Below are positions 17,384 to 25,768 of a stretch of DNA of 64,000 nt, in pieces (the first letter of the stretch is position 1; every line of letters begins with the position of its first letter). The DNA is from Bacteroidota bacterium (GTDB lineage Bacteria; Bacteroidota; Bacteroidia; Bacteroidales; Lentimicrobiaceae), in NCBI GenBank assembly GCA_023441805.1, contig JAEZNO010000041.1:1-64000 (forward strand). The letters run 5' to 3'. The translations under genes were made by a program, and so were the position numbers. The notes below the pieces were generated by a model. That model did not search any database. It had not been told where the DNA came from and saw nothing but the letters and a program-made list of their open reading frames with translations.

Positions 17384-18745
17384 ATGGAAAATACCATAAA
17401 TTATCTCAACAGCAACACAGATCGTTTCCTTGACGAACTTTTCGGACTCATACGGATACCTTCAATCAGCTCATTAAGTGAGCATAAACCTGATATGCTC
17501 AAAGCAGCAGAGTATTGGAAACAAACGCTTCTAAATGCAGGGGCTGACAAAGCTGAAATTATACCAACAGCAGGCAATCCTGTAGTTTACGGTGAAAAGA
17601 TCATTGATCCATCAAAAAAGACCGTTCTGGTATATGCTCATTATGATGTGATGCCGGTTGACCCGATTGATTTGTGGAAATCTCCTCCTTTCGAACCCGA
17701 AGTGCGTGATGGCAGAATCTGGGCTCGCGGCGCTGATGATGACAAAGGCCAAAGTTTCATGCATGCCAAAGCCTTCGAGGCAATGGTAAAAACCGGTAAC
17801 CTTCCCTGTAACGTGAAATTCATGATTGAAGGCGAAGAGGAAGTTGGATCACCAAATCTCGAGAAATTCTGCCAGGACTATAAAGACATGCTCAAAGCTG
17901 ATATTATCCTTGTATCCGATACAGGCATGATTGCTCAGGATATTCCAAGTATCACAGTTGGTCTCCGCGGTCTCGCCTATCTTGAAGTTGAAGTCACAGG
18001 TCCAAATCGCGACCTCCACTCCGGTCTTTTCGGCGGTGCTGTGGCCAATCCAATAAACATCCTCGCAAAGATGATTGCACCGTTGATTGATGAAAACAAT
18101 CATATAACCATACCGGGTTTCTACGATAAAGTACTTGTATATTCACCCGAAGAACGTGCCGAGATGGCAAAACAGCCATTCAGTCTTGACGAATACAAGA
18201 AAGCTATTGATATTGAAGATGTTCATGGCGAAGAAGGTTTCACAACCATTGAACGCACCGGCATTCGTCCAACACTGGATGTTTGCGGAATATGGGGTGG
18301 ATACACAGGCGAAGGTGCAAAAACAGTACTCCCCTCAAAAGCTTACGCCAAAATCTCAATGCGTCTTGTTCCTAATCAGGATTATGAGGAAATAACCGAA
18401 CTCTTCACAAAGCACTTCGAAAGCATTGCTCCAAAATCAGTTAAAGTTAAGGTAACCAATTTACATGGCGGACAAGGTTATGTATCTCCCACAGGTGATA
18501 AGGCGTACATTGCAGCCAGCAAAGCATACGAAAAAACGTTCGGCAAAAAGCCAATCCCCTTCCGCAGTGGTGGCAGCATACCAATCATCTCAACATTTGA
18601 GAAGGTGCTCGGAATCAAATCCATTCTAATGGGTTTCGGCCTCGAATCAGATGCCATCCATTCCCCAAATGAGAATTATTATTTGTTTAATTTTTATAAG
18701 GGAATGGAAACGATACCATGGTTTTATAGGTATTATTCGGAATGA
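17384..18745 (+). CDS. M20-family dipeptidase
   Basis: This is a 453-residue zinc metallopeptidase of the M20/M25/M40 group (dipeptidase or CNDP-like). The first metal-binding motif is VLVYAHYDVMPVD (H86, D88). The bridging aspartate lies in ARGADDDKGQ (about 115-123), and the general-base glutamates are in MIEGEEEVGSP (about 148-156). A dimerisation lid with RDLHSGLFGG follows. The C-terminal metal ligand is in AIHSPNENY. No signal peptide is seen, so it probably acts in the cytosol on small peptides. It ends just before the repeat block at 18.75 kb. Confidence 0.93.
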   Translation: MENTINYLNSNTDRFLDELFGLIRIPSISSLSEHKPDMLKAAEYWKQTLLNAGADKAEIIPTAGNPVVYGEKIIDPSKKTVLVYAHYDVMPVDPIDLWKSPPFEPEVRDGRIWARGADDDKGQSFMHAKAFEAMVKTGNLPCNVKFMIEGEEEVGSPNLEKFCQDYKDMLKADIILVSDTGMIAQDIPSITVGLRGLAYLEVEVTGPNRDLHSGLFGGAVANPINILAKMIAPLIDENNHITIPGFYDKVLVYSPEERAEMAKQPFSLDEYKKAIDIEDVHGEEGFTTIERTGIRPTLDVCGIWGGYTGEGAKTVLPSKAYAKISMRLVPNQDYEEITELFTKHFESIAPKSVKVKVTNLHGGQGYVSPTGDKAYIAASKAYEKTFGKKPIPFRSGGSIPIISTFEKVLGIKSILMGFGLESDAIHSPNENYYLFNFYKGMETIPWFYRYYSE

Positions 18746-18752
18746 TGGGTCC

Positions 18753-18864
18753 CACCCCATACCCCCACATATACGGCCCCACGCATACGCACCCATGCAT
18801 ACGCACCCATGCATACGCACCCACGCATACGCACCCACGCATACCCCTACACGTATACCCCCAT
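18753..18864. repeat. 14-bp tandem repeat array (ACGCATACGCACCC)
   Basis: Four near-perfect 14-bp units occupy 18781-18836: ACGCATACGCACCC, ATGCATACGCACCC twice, then ACGCATACGCACCC. Degenerate copies lie on both sides (18753-18780 and 18837-18864). The GCATACGCAC core is strictly alternating purine-pyrimidine and the opposite strand is G-rich. The array begins a few bases after the M20 peptidase stop and runs into a long palindrome. Confidence 0.85.
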
Positions 18865-18896
18865 AGCTCACGATTTAAATCGTGAGTTATGGGGGT
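18857..18896. repeat. 40-bp near-perfect palindrome
   Basis: The centre at 18867-18886 is a perfect palindrome (CTCACGATTT and its complement). It is extended on both sides by ACCCCCATA / TATGGGGGT, with a single G/T mismatch at 18866/18887. As single-stranded DNA or RNA it would form a 20-bp hairpin without a real loop. It is likely a recognition hairpin for the adjacent Y1 transposase; this is inference. Confidence 0.85.
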
Positions 18897-18960
18897 GATG
18901 GATTCACGAATCATGGGGGTGATGGGTTCATGAATCATGTGGGTGATGCATGATGGAATT
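18889..18960. repeat. 24-bp direct repeats with small palindromes (REP-like)
   Basis: Three 24-bp units start at 18889, 18913 and 18937. Each begins with ATGGGGGTGATG (ATGTGGGTGATG in the third). The first two are followed by a small palindrome: GATTCACGAATC in unit 1 and GGTTCATGAATC in unit 2. The third unit is degenerate and runs into the transposase stop codon. The GATG-plus-hairpin arrangement resembles REP units recognised by RAYT proteins. Confidence 0.75.
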
Positions 18961-19430
18961 CATATCATGATATCCGGAGGAATGTTTGGGATATTTTGAA
19001 CGACATTTGAATTATGGAGTTTGAGTAATTCCTCATATTCATCGATATACCGGTATTTTTGATGATGTCGTTTTTGATTCGCGATATAACGGTAAACATT
19101 ATCGATTCCCATATCACTCACGGAAAAGATTCCATACCCTACCTGCCAGGAAAATCTCTCGTGGAGGAATTTATTTTCATTAATATAATGCGAACTACTC
19201 CCTTTTATTTGCTTCATGACCTCCGCAATAGTTTTATTAGGATTTTGCAGAAACAAACAATGAATGTGTTCAGGCATTCCATTGATGATATAGACAGGAC
19301 ATTTCAGATCTTGTAATTGATTCTTTAAAAACGAATAAACTTTTGGTTCAATATCTGGGAATATAACAGGTTTGCGGTTTTTTGTTGCCCAAACAGCATG
19401 AATCCAGACACGATAGTATGAGTGAGACAT
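18960..19430 (-). CDS. Y1 (IS200/REP-associated) transposase
   Basis: This 156-residue protein belongs to the Y1 transposase (TnpA/RAYT) family of HUH single-strand DNA nucleases. The metal-binding HUH motif is EHIHCLF (H55, H57). The catalytic tyrosine is in NVYRYIANQKRHH, most likely Y115, with Q119. The N-terminal YYRVWIHAVWATKNRKPV segment is typical. The protein appears complete. Its stop codon touches a block of palindromes and direct repeats (18857-18960), which suits a REP-associated or IS200-like element. No accessory TnpB is present. It may be an active or recently active mobile element, or a domesticated RAYT. Confidence 0.9.
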   Translation of the reverse strand: MSHSYYRVWIHAVWATKNRKPVIFPDIEPKVYSFLKNQLQDLKCPVYIINGMPEHIHCLFLQNPNKTIAEVMKQIKGSSSHYINENKFLHERFSWQVGYGIFSVSDMGIDNVYRYIANQKRHHQKYRYIDEYEELLKLHNSNVVQNIPNIPPDIMI

Positions 19431-19471
19431 TTAAGATAGGGATTGAGAAAATCATTACATTTTTTGTACTT

Positions 19472-19541
19472 TTTCGAGCATAGAAGAGAAAGTTTATCTC
19501 ATTAGCTATTGTCTTAGAATAAAATCTTGAGAAGCTCGAAA
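19472..19541. repeat. 8-bp inverted repeat upstream of the transposase
   Basis: TTTCGAGC at 19472-19479 and GCTCGAAA at 19534-19541 are exact inverted copies separated by 54 bases. They lie between the transposase start and queF. They might mark the other end of the mobile element, but the match is short. Confidence 0.35.
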
Positions 19542-19547
19542 CCTGGC

Positions 19548-20003
19548 CTACATGTTTCCAAAATCAAATGACTTGAGTCTTGCTTCGGCCAACTCCTCGT
19601 ATTTGGTTCCTTTTTTACCATAATTACACCATGGGTCGATGCTGATTCCTCCTCGTGGTGAAAATTTTCCAAAGACTTCTATGTAACGGGGTTGCATAGC
19701 TTCAATCAAGTCGTTCATGATGATGTTGATAACATCTTCGTGAAATGCGCCATGGTTGCGGAAGCTGAAGAGGTAAAGTTTCAGGCTCTTACTCTCAACC
19801 ATTCTCTCATCAGGAATATAAGTAATGTATATCGTTGCAAAGTCGGGTTGACCGGTTATTGGGCATAAGGCTGTGAACTCAGGACAGTTGAATTTCACAC
19901 GGTACTCACGATGCGGGTGCGGATTCTTAAATGTCTCAAGTACCGATCTATCGTAACTGAAATTGTATTGCGATTCTTTTCCTAAATTTTTTAATTCTTC
20001 CAT
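19548..20003 (-). CDS. queF: NADPH-dependent 7-cyano-7-deazaguanine reductase
   Basis: QueF reduces preQ0 to preQ1 with NADPH in queuosine biosynthesis. I start it at the ATG at 20003, giving 151 residues, the usual size of the short QueF type. An upstream TTG at 20027 is possible but adds non-conserved residues. The catalytic cysteine and aspartate are in LCPITGQPDFA (C47, D54). The NADPH-binding segment is VESKSLKLYLFSFRNHG, with E70, and the active-site histidine is H89 (FHED). It lies just downstream of a queuosine-precursor transporter gene on the same strand (47-base gap), which supports a salvage role. Confidence 0.95.
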   Translation of the reverse strand: MEELKNLGKESQYNFSYDRSVLETFKNPHPHREYRVKFNCPEFTALCPITGQPDFATIYITYIPDERMVESKSLKLYLFSFRNHGAFHEDVINIIMNDLIEAMQPRYIEVFGKFSPRGGISIDPWCNYGKKGTKYEELAEARLKSFDFGNM

Positions 20004-20050
20004 GACACTGATATTTTTACATGACAATCCTGACGGACCGATATCGATGA

Positions 20051-20731
20051 TTATAGATCTTTAACTTTAAACGGATTATAAGAAACCGAAGTATCAAATA
20101 CATCAACACCCTCAATTTTCTTAAACCAACGCACAACATTGCTGGTGATGGGCAGTGCAATGATCTCATAGATAGTTTTCAAAAGTACCTGAGTACCAAT
20201 CATTAGTAGTAAGTCACTCGTCTGAAATATTCCAATAAATGCAACGGTAATAAAGATAAATGAGTCGGCTGTTTCACCGGCAATGGTTGACAATACAGCT
20301 CTGATACCAAAGTACTTGCCTTTATGGAGAACCTTCATACGACTCATCACAAAAGCGTTAAGAAATGATCCCGTGAGATAAGCAGCAAAGCTGGCCAAGA
20401 CGAGCCGGGGCGTTGAACCAAGTATCCTAGCGTATGATTCCTGATCTGTCCAGAAGGATGCAGCAGGCAGCACTATTGAAAGCCAGAAGAAAAGTGCCAT
20501 AAGAGCATTCATTGCAAGACCTGACCAGATGATCAGCCTGGCTTTTTTAAATCCCCATACTTCTGCAATGACATCGTTAAGGATGTAAGTCACGGGAAAG
20601 ATCAGTATAGATGCAGGTAATGCCAATGAGCCTACCTCAACTATTTTTACAGCTATGATGTTTGCGATAATAAGACAGGCGGTGAATAAAATGCCTGTCA
20701 ACATGAAGGTTACAGTAACACTGTTTTTCAT
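20051..20731 (-). CDS. yhhQ: queuosine precursor transporter (YhhQ family)
   Basis: This is a 226-residue integral inner-membrane protein with about six hydrophobic helices. It belongs to the YhhQ/VUT_1 family, shown in other bacteria to import preQ0 or preQ1. Family features include ILIFPVTYILNDVIAEVWGFKKAR (about 42-65) and the helix containing GSFLNAFVMSRMK, followed by AVLSTIAGETADSFIFITVAF. A promoter box lies 48 bases upstream and queF follows, so the two probably form a small operon. Whether preQ0, preQ1 or queuine is imported is inferred from the QueF neighbour: preQ0 would make sense. Confidence 0.9.
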   Translation of the reverse strand: MKNSVTVTFMLTGILFTACLIIANIIAVKIVEVGSLALPASILIFPVTYILNDVIAEVWGFKKARLIIWSGLAMNALMALFFWLSIVLPAASFWTDQESYARILGSTPRLVLASFAAYLTGSFLNAFVMSRMKVLHKGKYFGIRAVLSTIAGETADSFIFITVAFIGIFQTSDLLLMIGTQVLLKTIYEIIALPITSNVVRWFKKIEGVDVFDTSVSYNPFKVKDL

Positions 20732-20779
20732 AATCTAGTTTTTAACGTGGTTTTCTAGGACACGGTCCGTTTGAAGGCG

Positions 20780-20787
20780 CAAAGATA
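20780..20787 (-). promoter_or_regulatory. -7 box (TATCTTTG) of the transporter-queF operon
   Basis: The minus strand reads TATCTTTG 48 bases upstream of the transporter ATG, matching TAnnTTTG. I saw no preQ1 riboswitch-like structure between it and the start codon; the leader is too short for one. Confidence 0.55.
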
Positions 20788-20812
20788 GGCTTTTTTTAAG
20801 TATAATTTGTCG

Positions 20813-20820
20813 TAAATTTG
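20813..20820 (+). promoter_or_regulatory. possible xth -7 box (TAAATTTG)
   Basis: TAAATTTG on the plus strand fits TAnnTTTG and lies 113 bases upstream of xth, back to back with the divergent transporter promoter. The long leader makes this tentative. Confidence 0.35.
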
Positions 20821-20933
20821 AGAAGATAATTATCCCAATAATGTCAATGTTCCCAGAAAATAAGTGCCGATTTTCTTTATGAAAAAACGCCAATGCCAGA
20901 GAATAATAGTTAGAAACTTGTATATAAGAAATT

Positions 20934-21713
20934 ATGCGGATAGCAACATACAATGTAAATGGTATAAATGGTCGACTGCCAGTATTGGTCAGATGGCTTA
21001 TTGAAACGATGCCAGATATAGTTTGCCTTCAGGAATTGAAAGCTCCTCAGGAAAAATTTCCTCTCTTCAGCATTCAGGAATTGGGTTACAAGGCAATATG
21101 GCACGGACAGAAAAGCTGGAATGGGGTTGCTATATTATCGAGGAACTCTGAACCAGTCGAGGTCAGAAATACACTGCCGGGTGATCCTGAAGACTATCAG
21201 AGTCGATATATTGAAGCCGAAATAGGCGGGATCACAATTTGCTGTCTTTATCTTCCGAATGGAAATCCGGTTCATACACCTAAATTTGAATACAAACTCA
21301 AATGGTTCGACAGGCTTATTACACATGCTAATGAGCTGATAAATAGCGGTAAACCTGTAATTATTACCGGAGATTATAATGTTATGCCAACCGAATTGGA
21401 TGTATACAAACCCGAGCGATGGACTAATGATGCTCTTTTTCGTATCGAAGTGCGTGAGGCATTTAAAAGACTAATGGATCAGGGATGGACTGATGCGCTC
21501 AGAAAATTACATCCTAATGAAACCATCTATACATTCTGGGATTATTTTAGAAATTCATTTGAAAGAAATGCAGGTTTAAGGATAGATCATTTCCTGCTTA
21601 GTCCGGCAGTTGCACCATTATTGGCAAATGCAGGTGTTGATACTTTAATACGTAGTTGGGAAAAAACAAGCGATCACGCACCTGTGTGGATTGAAATTAA
21701 ACAAATGATTTAG
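20934..21713 (+). CDS. xth: exodeoxyribonuclease III
   Basis: This is a 259-residue AP endonuclease / 3' exonuclease of the ExoIII (EEP) family, acting in base-excision repair of abasic sites. The N-terminal RIATYNVNGINGR motif supplies the first metal-binding asparagine. The metal-ligand glutamate is E34 in CLQELKAP. GDYNVMPTELDVY carries the catalytic Asp/Asn pair, and the active-site SDHAPVW (D247, H248) is near the C-terminus. Length and motifs are complete. It is divergent from the queuosine genes and followed by a bidirectional terminator. Confidence 0.95.
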   Translation: MRIATYNVNGINGRLPVLVRWLIETMPDIVCLQELKAPQEKFPLFSIQELGYKAIWHGQKSWNGVAILSRNSEPVEVRNTLPGDPEDYQSRYIEAEIGGITICCLYLPNGNPVHTPKFEYKLKWFDRLITHANELINSGKPVIITGDYNVMPTELDVYKPERWTNDALFRIEVREAFKRLMDQGWTDALRKLHPNETIYTFWDYFRNSFERNAGLRIDHFLLSPAVAPLLANAGVDTLIRSWEKTSDHAPVWIEIKQMI

Positions 21714-21726
21714 CCACAAAAAAAAT

Positions 21727-21762
21727 GTGGGAGACATTATACTTAACGTCTCCCACTTTTTT
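21727..21762. terminator. bidirectional terminator between xth and the VOC gene
   Basis: A 9-bp perfect stem GTGGGAGAC / GTCTCCCAC with a 12-base loop is flanked by an A-run before and a T-run after. It lies between two convergent genes. Confidence 0.85.
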
Positions 21763-21770
21763 ATTTTCAA

Positions 21771-22205
21771 TTAAGCATTCTGTTTTTCCAGTGCGTAATC
21801 AACCATCCAATTAATGCCATATTTATCGATTAGCATTCCGAAAAGAGATCCCCAGAATGTTTTCTCCTGTGGCATTGTAACCTGTCCGCCTTCAGCAAGT
21901 GCTTTAAATATCCGTCGTGCATCCTCTTCTGTTTCAGGTGTAACAGTCAGAGTAATGTTTGTACCAACAGAATAAGAATTTTCCATATCCTTTGGGAAGT
22001 CACTGCCCATCAGCATTGTTCCACCACCAAGTGGAAGCGACATGTGCATAATTTTCTCACCATCCTCAGGTGCATGACGATGCTCAGCAGGCATATCCTT
22101 GAATTTGCCTACATAATTAAACTCTCCACCAAAAATGGATTTGTAGAAGTTAAAGGCCTCTTCACAATTGCCTTTGAAATTGATGTAAGGATGTACTTGA
22201 ACCAT
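21771..22205 (-). CDS. VOC (PhnB-like) family protein
   Basis: This is a 144-residue protein of the vicinal-oxygen-chelate (glyoxalase/bleomycin resistance) superfamily, PhnB-like subgroup. The N-terminal VHPYINFKGNCEEAFNFYKSIFGGE is the hallmark first beta-alpha-beta module, and the repeat with GGTMLMGSDFP follows. The conserved ending WGSLFGMLIDKYGINWMVDY marks the 3-demethylubiquinone-methyltransferase-like branch. That name is historical: no methyltransferase motif is present and the substrate is unknown. It stands alone on the minus strand. Confidence 0.85.
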   Translation of the reverse strand: MVQVHPYINFKGNCEEAFNFYKSIFGGEFNYVGKFKDMPAEHRHAPEDGEKIMHMSLPLGGGTMLMGSDFPKDMENSYSVGTNITLTVTPETEEDARRIFKALAEGGQVTMPQEKTFWGSLFGMLIDKYGINWMVDYALEKQNA

Positions 22206-22290
22206 TGAGTAATTTATTTAAGGGTTATAATTTTTACTCAACCAACAATTAGCAATATGATTCGGTTCATAGCATTCAGATATTGACTTG

Positions 22291-24396
22291 CTATTTTGTT
22301 CTTGATTTAAATTGCTCTAATGCAGAATCCAAAAAAGAAATAAAATTCTCTACATCCAGGTCGTAGGCTTTAGGTTTAACAAGCAGTTCTCCATTAGTAT
22401 CAAGCAGAACATAGTAGGGTTGAGCGTTTACATTAAAACGACTTATCTGGAAATCGGCGTATTTCTTACCAATTGTCTTCTTTACTTTGCCATCGTATTT
22501 TGATGTAATCCATTCACTTTCGGGTAATTGGGTTTTATCATCTACATACAATGCAATCAATACAAATTCATCCTTCAGTTTTTTCAGTACTCGCGGATCA
22601 GACCAAACGCGAGCCTCCATTTCGCGGCAGTTAACACAGCCGTGACCTGTAAAGTCAATAAATACAGGCTTATTGAGTTGCTTAGCACAGGCAAGTCCCT
22701 GTTCATAGTCGAAATATCCTTTCAGTCCATGGGGCAGATGAAGGATATCACTATACTTAGGGACATCGCACAGGCCGGTTGGAGCATTTGCAATTTCTGA
22801 TTTACCGGTATTGCTTGTGCCTGCTGAGAATACTTCAACATTCTCACGGATAATCTCATTCAGATCGAAATCGTGAGTGGTTTGCGGAGGCAGATATCCT
22901 GACAGTGCTTTTAGTGGTGCACCAAACATTCCGGGAATCAGATATAGAACAAAAGTAAACGTAATGATTGCCAACATCAATCTAGGAACACTAATATATT
23001 TAAGATCGCTGTCGTGAGCAAATTTCAGTTTTCCCAGCAAGTAGAATCCCATCAGAGTGAAGATAATGATCCAGAAAGCAAGATATATCTCACGGTCAAG
23101 AATTCCCCAGTGATAAGTTTGGTCGGCCATGCTTAAGAATTTCAATCCCAGTGCAAGCTCCAGAAAACCAAGTACTACTTTAACAGCATTAAGCCATCCA
23201 CCCGATTTCATGCTGTTTAACCAGCGTGGAATGAAGGCAAAGATTGTAAATGGCAATGCAAAAGCTAATCCAAAACCAAGCATACCAATAATTGGCATCA
23301 ATATTTCACCTCCTGCCGAGGCAACCAGAATACTGCCTACAATTGGTCCGGTACATGAAAATGATACAAGAACTAGGGTAAAGGCCATGAAGAATGAGCC
23401 AAGTATTCCGCCTCTGTCGGCTTGTGAATCAGCCTTGTTGATCATCCAGCTGGGTAATGTAATTTCGAACATACCAAGGAATGAAGCAGCAAAGAAGAGA
23501 AATATCAGGAAGAATAAAATATTTGGGAGCCAGTGTGTACTGATGAAGTTGGCAAAATTTGCACCAAATATCATTGCTACCACCGTACCGATTAGTGTAT
23601 AGATTAGAATGATTGATAAACCATAGATGATTGCCTGAGCCTTAGCTTTCTTTTTATTTTTCTCTTTCAGGAAAAATGTCACTGTCATCGGGATCATCGG
23701 GAAGACGCATGGAGTAAGAATTGCCAATAGTCCAAAACCAAACGATGCTAAGAAAAACAAAAGCAGTGAATCTTCCTTTTGCTCTCCTTTTTTGATTTCT
23801 TCGACAGTTTGAGCATCAGGAGTGGTGTCAGGAACACTCCCTATTCCTGTAAGGGTTGTACTGTCACCTGTATTGTTAATAATTCCGGTTCTTGCGGTGT
23901 CAGTAGTAACAGAGGTTGATTCAGGATTTCCTTTGATAGCAAATACAAAATCCACTTCATTTGGCGGGAGACATTGTTTGTCATCGCAACACATGAATTC
24001 AAGAAATCCCTTGATTTTGAAATCCTTATTTGAAATGACCTTTATCTTCTGAGTAAAGATTGCTTCGTTTGCGAAATACTTGAGTATGGTATCAAAATTA
24101 GGATCGTATTCCTGAATTGCCTTAGGTTCTGTAACTTTACCAATCAGCTGATAATCTTTGCTTTTCTCGAAATTGAAACTTGTTGGCACAGGGCCATCGG
24201 GTATAACCTCCTGTGAATAGAGGTGCCAGGTTTTATCAATAGTAGCTTTAAATATCAATTGTACTTCCGACGGGTTTAGCTGTTTAGTGCTGAAACTCCA
24301 TTTAACAGGTTCAAGTATTTGAGCCAATGATGCATAGTTAATGCTTAAAAGTAAGATGCCTGTAAGGAAAATACTTAATGCTGATTTTCTTTTCAT
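22291..24396 (-). CDS. dsbD: thiol:disulfide interchange protein DsbD
   Basis: DsbD carries reducing power from cytosolic thioredoxin across the inner membrane to periplasmic proteins. The 701-residue protein has all three parts. A signal peptide (1-25) and an N-terminal periplasmic domain come first (about 30-160, with MCCDDKQCLPP). The eight-helix membrane domain (about 208-490) follows, with the redox cysteines in LTPCVFPMIPMT and SFSCTGPIVGS. The C-terminal thioredoxin-like domain has CVNC (about 587-590) in DFTGHGCVNCREME. It follows tilS by 33 bases on the same strand and may be cotranscribed. Confidence 0.93.
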   Translation of the reverse strand: MKRKSALSIFLTGILLLSINYASLAQILEPVKWSFSTKQLNPSEVQLIFKATIDKTWHLYSQEVIPDGPVPTSFNFEKSKDYQLIGKVTEPKAIQEYDPNFDTILKYFANEAIFTQKIKVISNKDFKIKGFLEFMCCDDKQCLPPNEVDFVFAIKGNPESTSVTTDTARTGIINNTGDSTTLTGIGSVPDTTPDAQTVEEIKKGEQKEDSLLLFFLASFGFGLLAILTPCVFPMIPMTVTFFLKEKNKKKAKAQAIIYGLSIILIYTLIGTVVAMIFGANFANFISTHWLPNILFFLIFLFFAASFLGMFEITLPSWMINKADSQADRGGILGSFFMAFTLVLVSFSCTGPIVGSILVASAGGEILMPIIGMLGFGLAFALPFTIFAFIPRWLNSMKSGGWLNAVKVVLGFLELALGLKFLSMADQTYHWGILDREIYLAFWIIIFTLMGFYLLGKLKFAHDSDLKYISVPRLMLAIITFTFVLYLIPGMFGAPLKALSGYLPPQTTHDFDLNEIIRENVEVFSAGTSNTGKSEIANAPTGLCDVPKYSDILHLPHGLKGYFDYEQGLACAKQLNKPVFIDFTGHGCVNCREMEARVWSDPRVLKKLKDEFVLIALYVDDKTQLPESEWITSKYDGKVKKTIGKKYADFQISRFNVNAQPYYVLLDTNGELLVKPKAYDLDVENFISFLDSALEQFKSRTK

Positions 24397-24429
24397 TCCT
24401 GATTAGTTGGTTTAGTCACAAATTCATGC

Positions 24430-25764
24430 TTAATCAAGCAGTTCAATTTTTAGGATTTCAGATGTATCATTCGAAATGCGGAAAGGGTTAGCAATCCGGT
24501 GGCCAATAAGCCAAGCAATTGAGTTACCGGAAATGAGTAACCATGCATTTTCCTTCTCAACTATTGAGAACTTATTATCAATAAAGAAATCACTTAATTT
24601 CTTTGAGTTGTTCATTCCGTAAGGAATAAAAGAGTCACCTTCCTTCCATTTCCTCAGTTTAAGTGGGAATTTAAGCTTTGAAACATCCAACAGTGCAATG
24701 CTGCCTGTTTTTGGAACCCTCAAATCAGGTGAGTTCCCAATTCGTGTTACACGAAGATGAACAGGTTTTGTGATTTCTTCAGTCGACTCATCAATAAATG
24801 TCTCAGCAATTGAATCAGGATCATCCTGACCTGTTTCAGTAATGATCAATGTTTCCCTGTCCTTTAATAAACGATGCGTTGGTGAGAAGAATTGTTTGCC
24901 CGAGATATCATTCAGTGAATCAGCTATTTCCTCGCAAACCGACCGATTAAAGTTGTATGGCTGAAGCAGCTCATACAAGTAAAGATCAACTGGTTCATAT
25001 TGTTTTAACAGGCTGATATTTAGTTTTACTACATCATCATTTTCGGTAATTATTTCCGAAGATATCTTATCAATAGAATTACGTAGTATAAGCTCGGCAT
25101 CTCTAATGCGCTCAATTGTAGATGTAAGCGTTTTTCTGAAATCAGGATTTATCTCGGCAAGTATTGGAATCAGGTCGTGCCTTATCTTATTGCGAACATA
25201 TTTTGTAGTGCGGTTTGAGCTATCCTCACGAAATGAGATTGCTTCATCAGATGCAAAGTCTTCAATCTGCCTTCTGAAAGCAAACATCATTGGATGCACG
25301 ATATTAATTCGAGTTGGTAAGATACCGTGCAGTCCGCTTATACCTGTTCCACGCAATGCATTGATAAAGAAAGTCTCAATCTGATCGTCAAGGTGATGAG
25401 CAGTGGCTAGAGCGCTGAATCCTTCACTTTCGAGTAATTCTTCAAACCACTCATACCTTAGAGTGCGGGCAGCCATCTGAACTGAAATCTTATTAAAACC
25501 AGCATATTCACGAGTCTTAAAGTGCTTAACATAAAACTTCACACCGAATGACTCAGCTAAAGATGCTACAAAGGCTTCATCCTGGTTTGATTCGCTACCT
25601 CGTAATCCAAAATTGCAATGTGCAATGGCAAACTTATACCCTGACCGATGGAATAATTCGGCCATTACCATCGAATCAATACCACCGCTTACTGCAAGTA
25701 GTATTGTATCTTCAGCAGAAAACAAATTGTGCTGTTCAATATATTCCCTAAATCGCTCGAGCAT
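24430..25764 (-). CDS. tilS: tRNA(Ile)-lysidine synthetase
   Basis: TilS uses ATP to attach lysine to C34 of the CAU-anticodon tRNA(Ile), creating lysidine so that the tRNA reads AUA codons. It is an essential enzyme. The 444-residue protein has the PP-loop SGGIDS at 26-31 in ILLAVSGGIDSMVMAELF. The conserved HCNFGLRG and ATAHHLDDQIETFFINALRGTG segments follow, then YVRNKIRHDLIP. The C-terminal substrate-binding domain includes the FIPYGMNNSKKLSDFFIDNK segment. A promoter box lies only four bases upstream of the ATG. Confidence 0.95.
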   Translation of the reverse strand: MLERFREYIEQHNLFSAEDTILLAVSGGIDSMVMAELFHRSGYKFAIAHCNFGLRGSESNQDEAFVASLAESFGVKFYVKHFKTREYAGFNKISVQMAARTLRYEWFEELLESEGFSALATAHHLDDQIETFFINALRGTGISGLHGILPTRINIVHPMMFAFRRQIEDFASDEAISFREDSSNRTTKYVRNKIRHDLIPILAEINPDFRKTLTSTIERIRDAELILRNSIDKISSEIITENDDVVKLNISLLKQYEPVDLYLYELLQPYNFNRSVCEEIADSLNDISGKQFFSPTHRLLKDRETLIITETGQDDPDSIAETFIDESTEEITKPVHLRVTRIGNSPDLRVPKTGSIALLDVSKLKFPLKLRKWKEGDSFIPYGMNNSKKLSDFFIDNKFSIVEKENAWLLISGNSIAWLIGHRIANPFRISNDTSEILKIELLD

Positions 25765-25768
25765 GCAG

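Noticed and set aside
18647..18938. Overlapping open frames of 71-83 codons on both strands across the 14-bp repeat
   Set aside because: They are produced by the tandem repeat itself (runs of His, Ala, Tyr, Pro or Gly, Cys, Val), overlap the M20 peptidase end and have no start context.
18753..18960. CRISPR array
   Set aside because: The repeats are 14 or 24 bp without unique spacers of constant length, and no cas gene is nearby.
20004..20027. TTG start extending QueF by 8 residues
   Set aside because: The ATG at 20003 gives the standard family length and the added residues are not conserved-looking.
20732..20933. preQ1 riboswitch between the queuosine transporter and xth
   Set aside because: No short pseudoknot-type stem with an A-rich tail was found, and the likely leader is under 50 bases.
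23129..23602. 157-codon plus-strand open frame inside dsbD
   Set aside because: It is antisense to the DsbD membrane domain and has no recognisable protein features.
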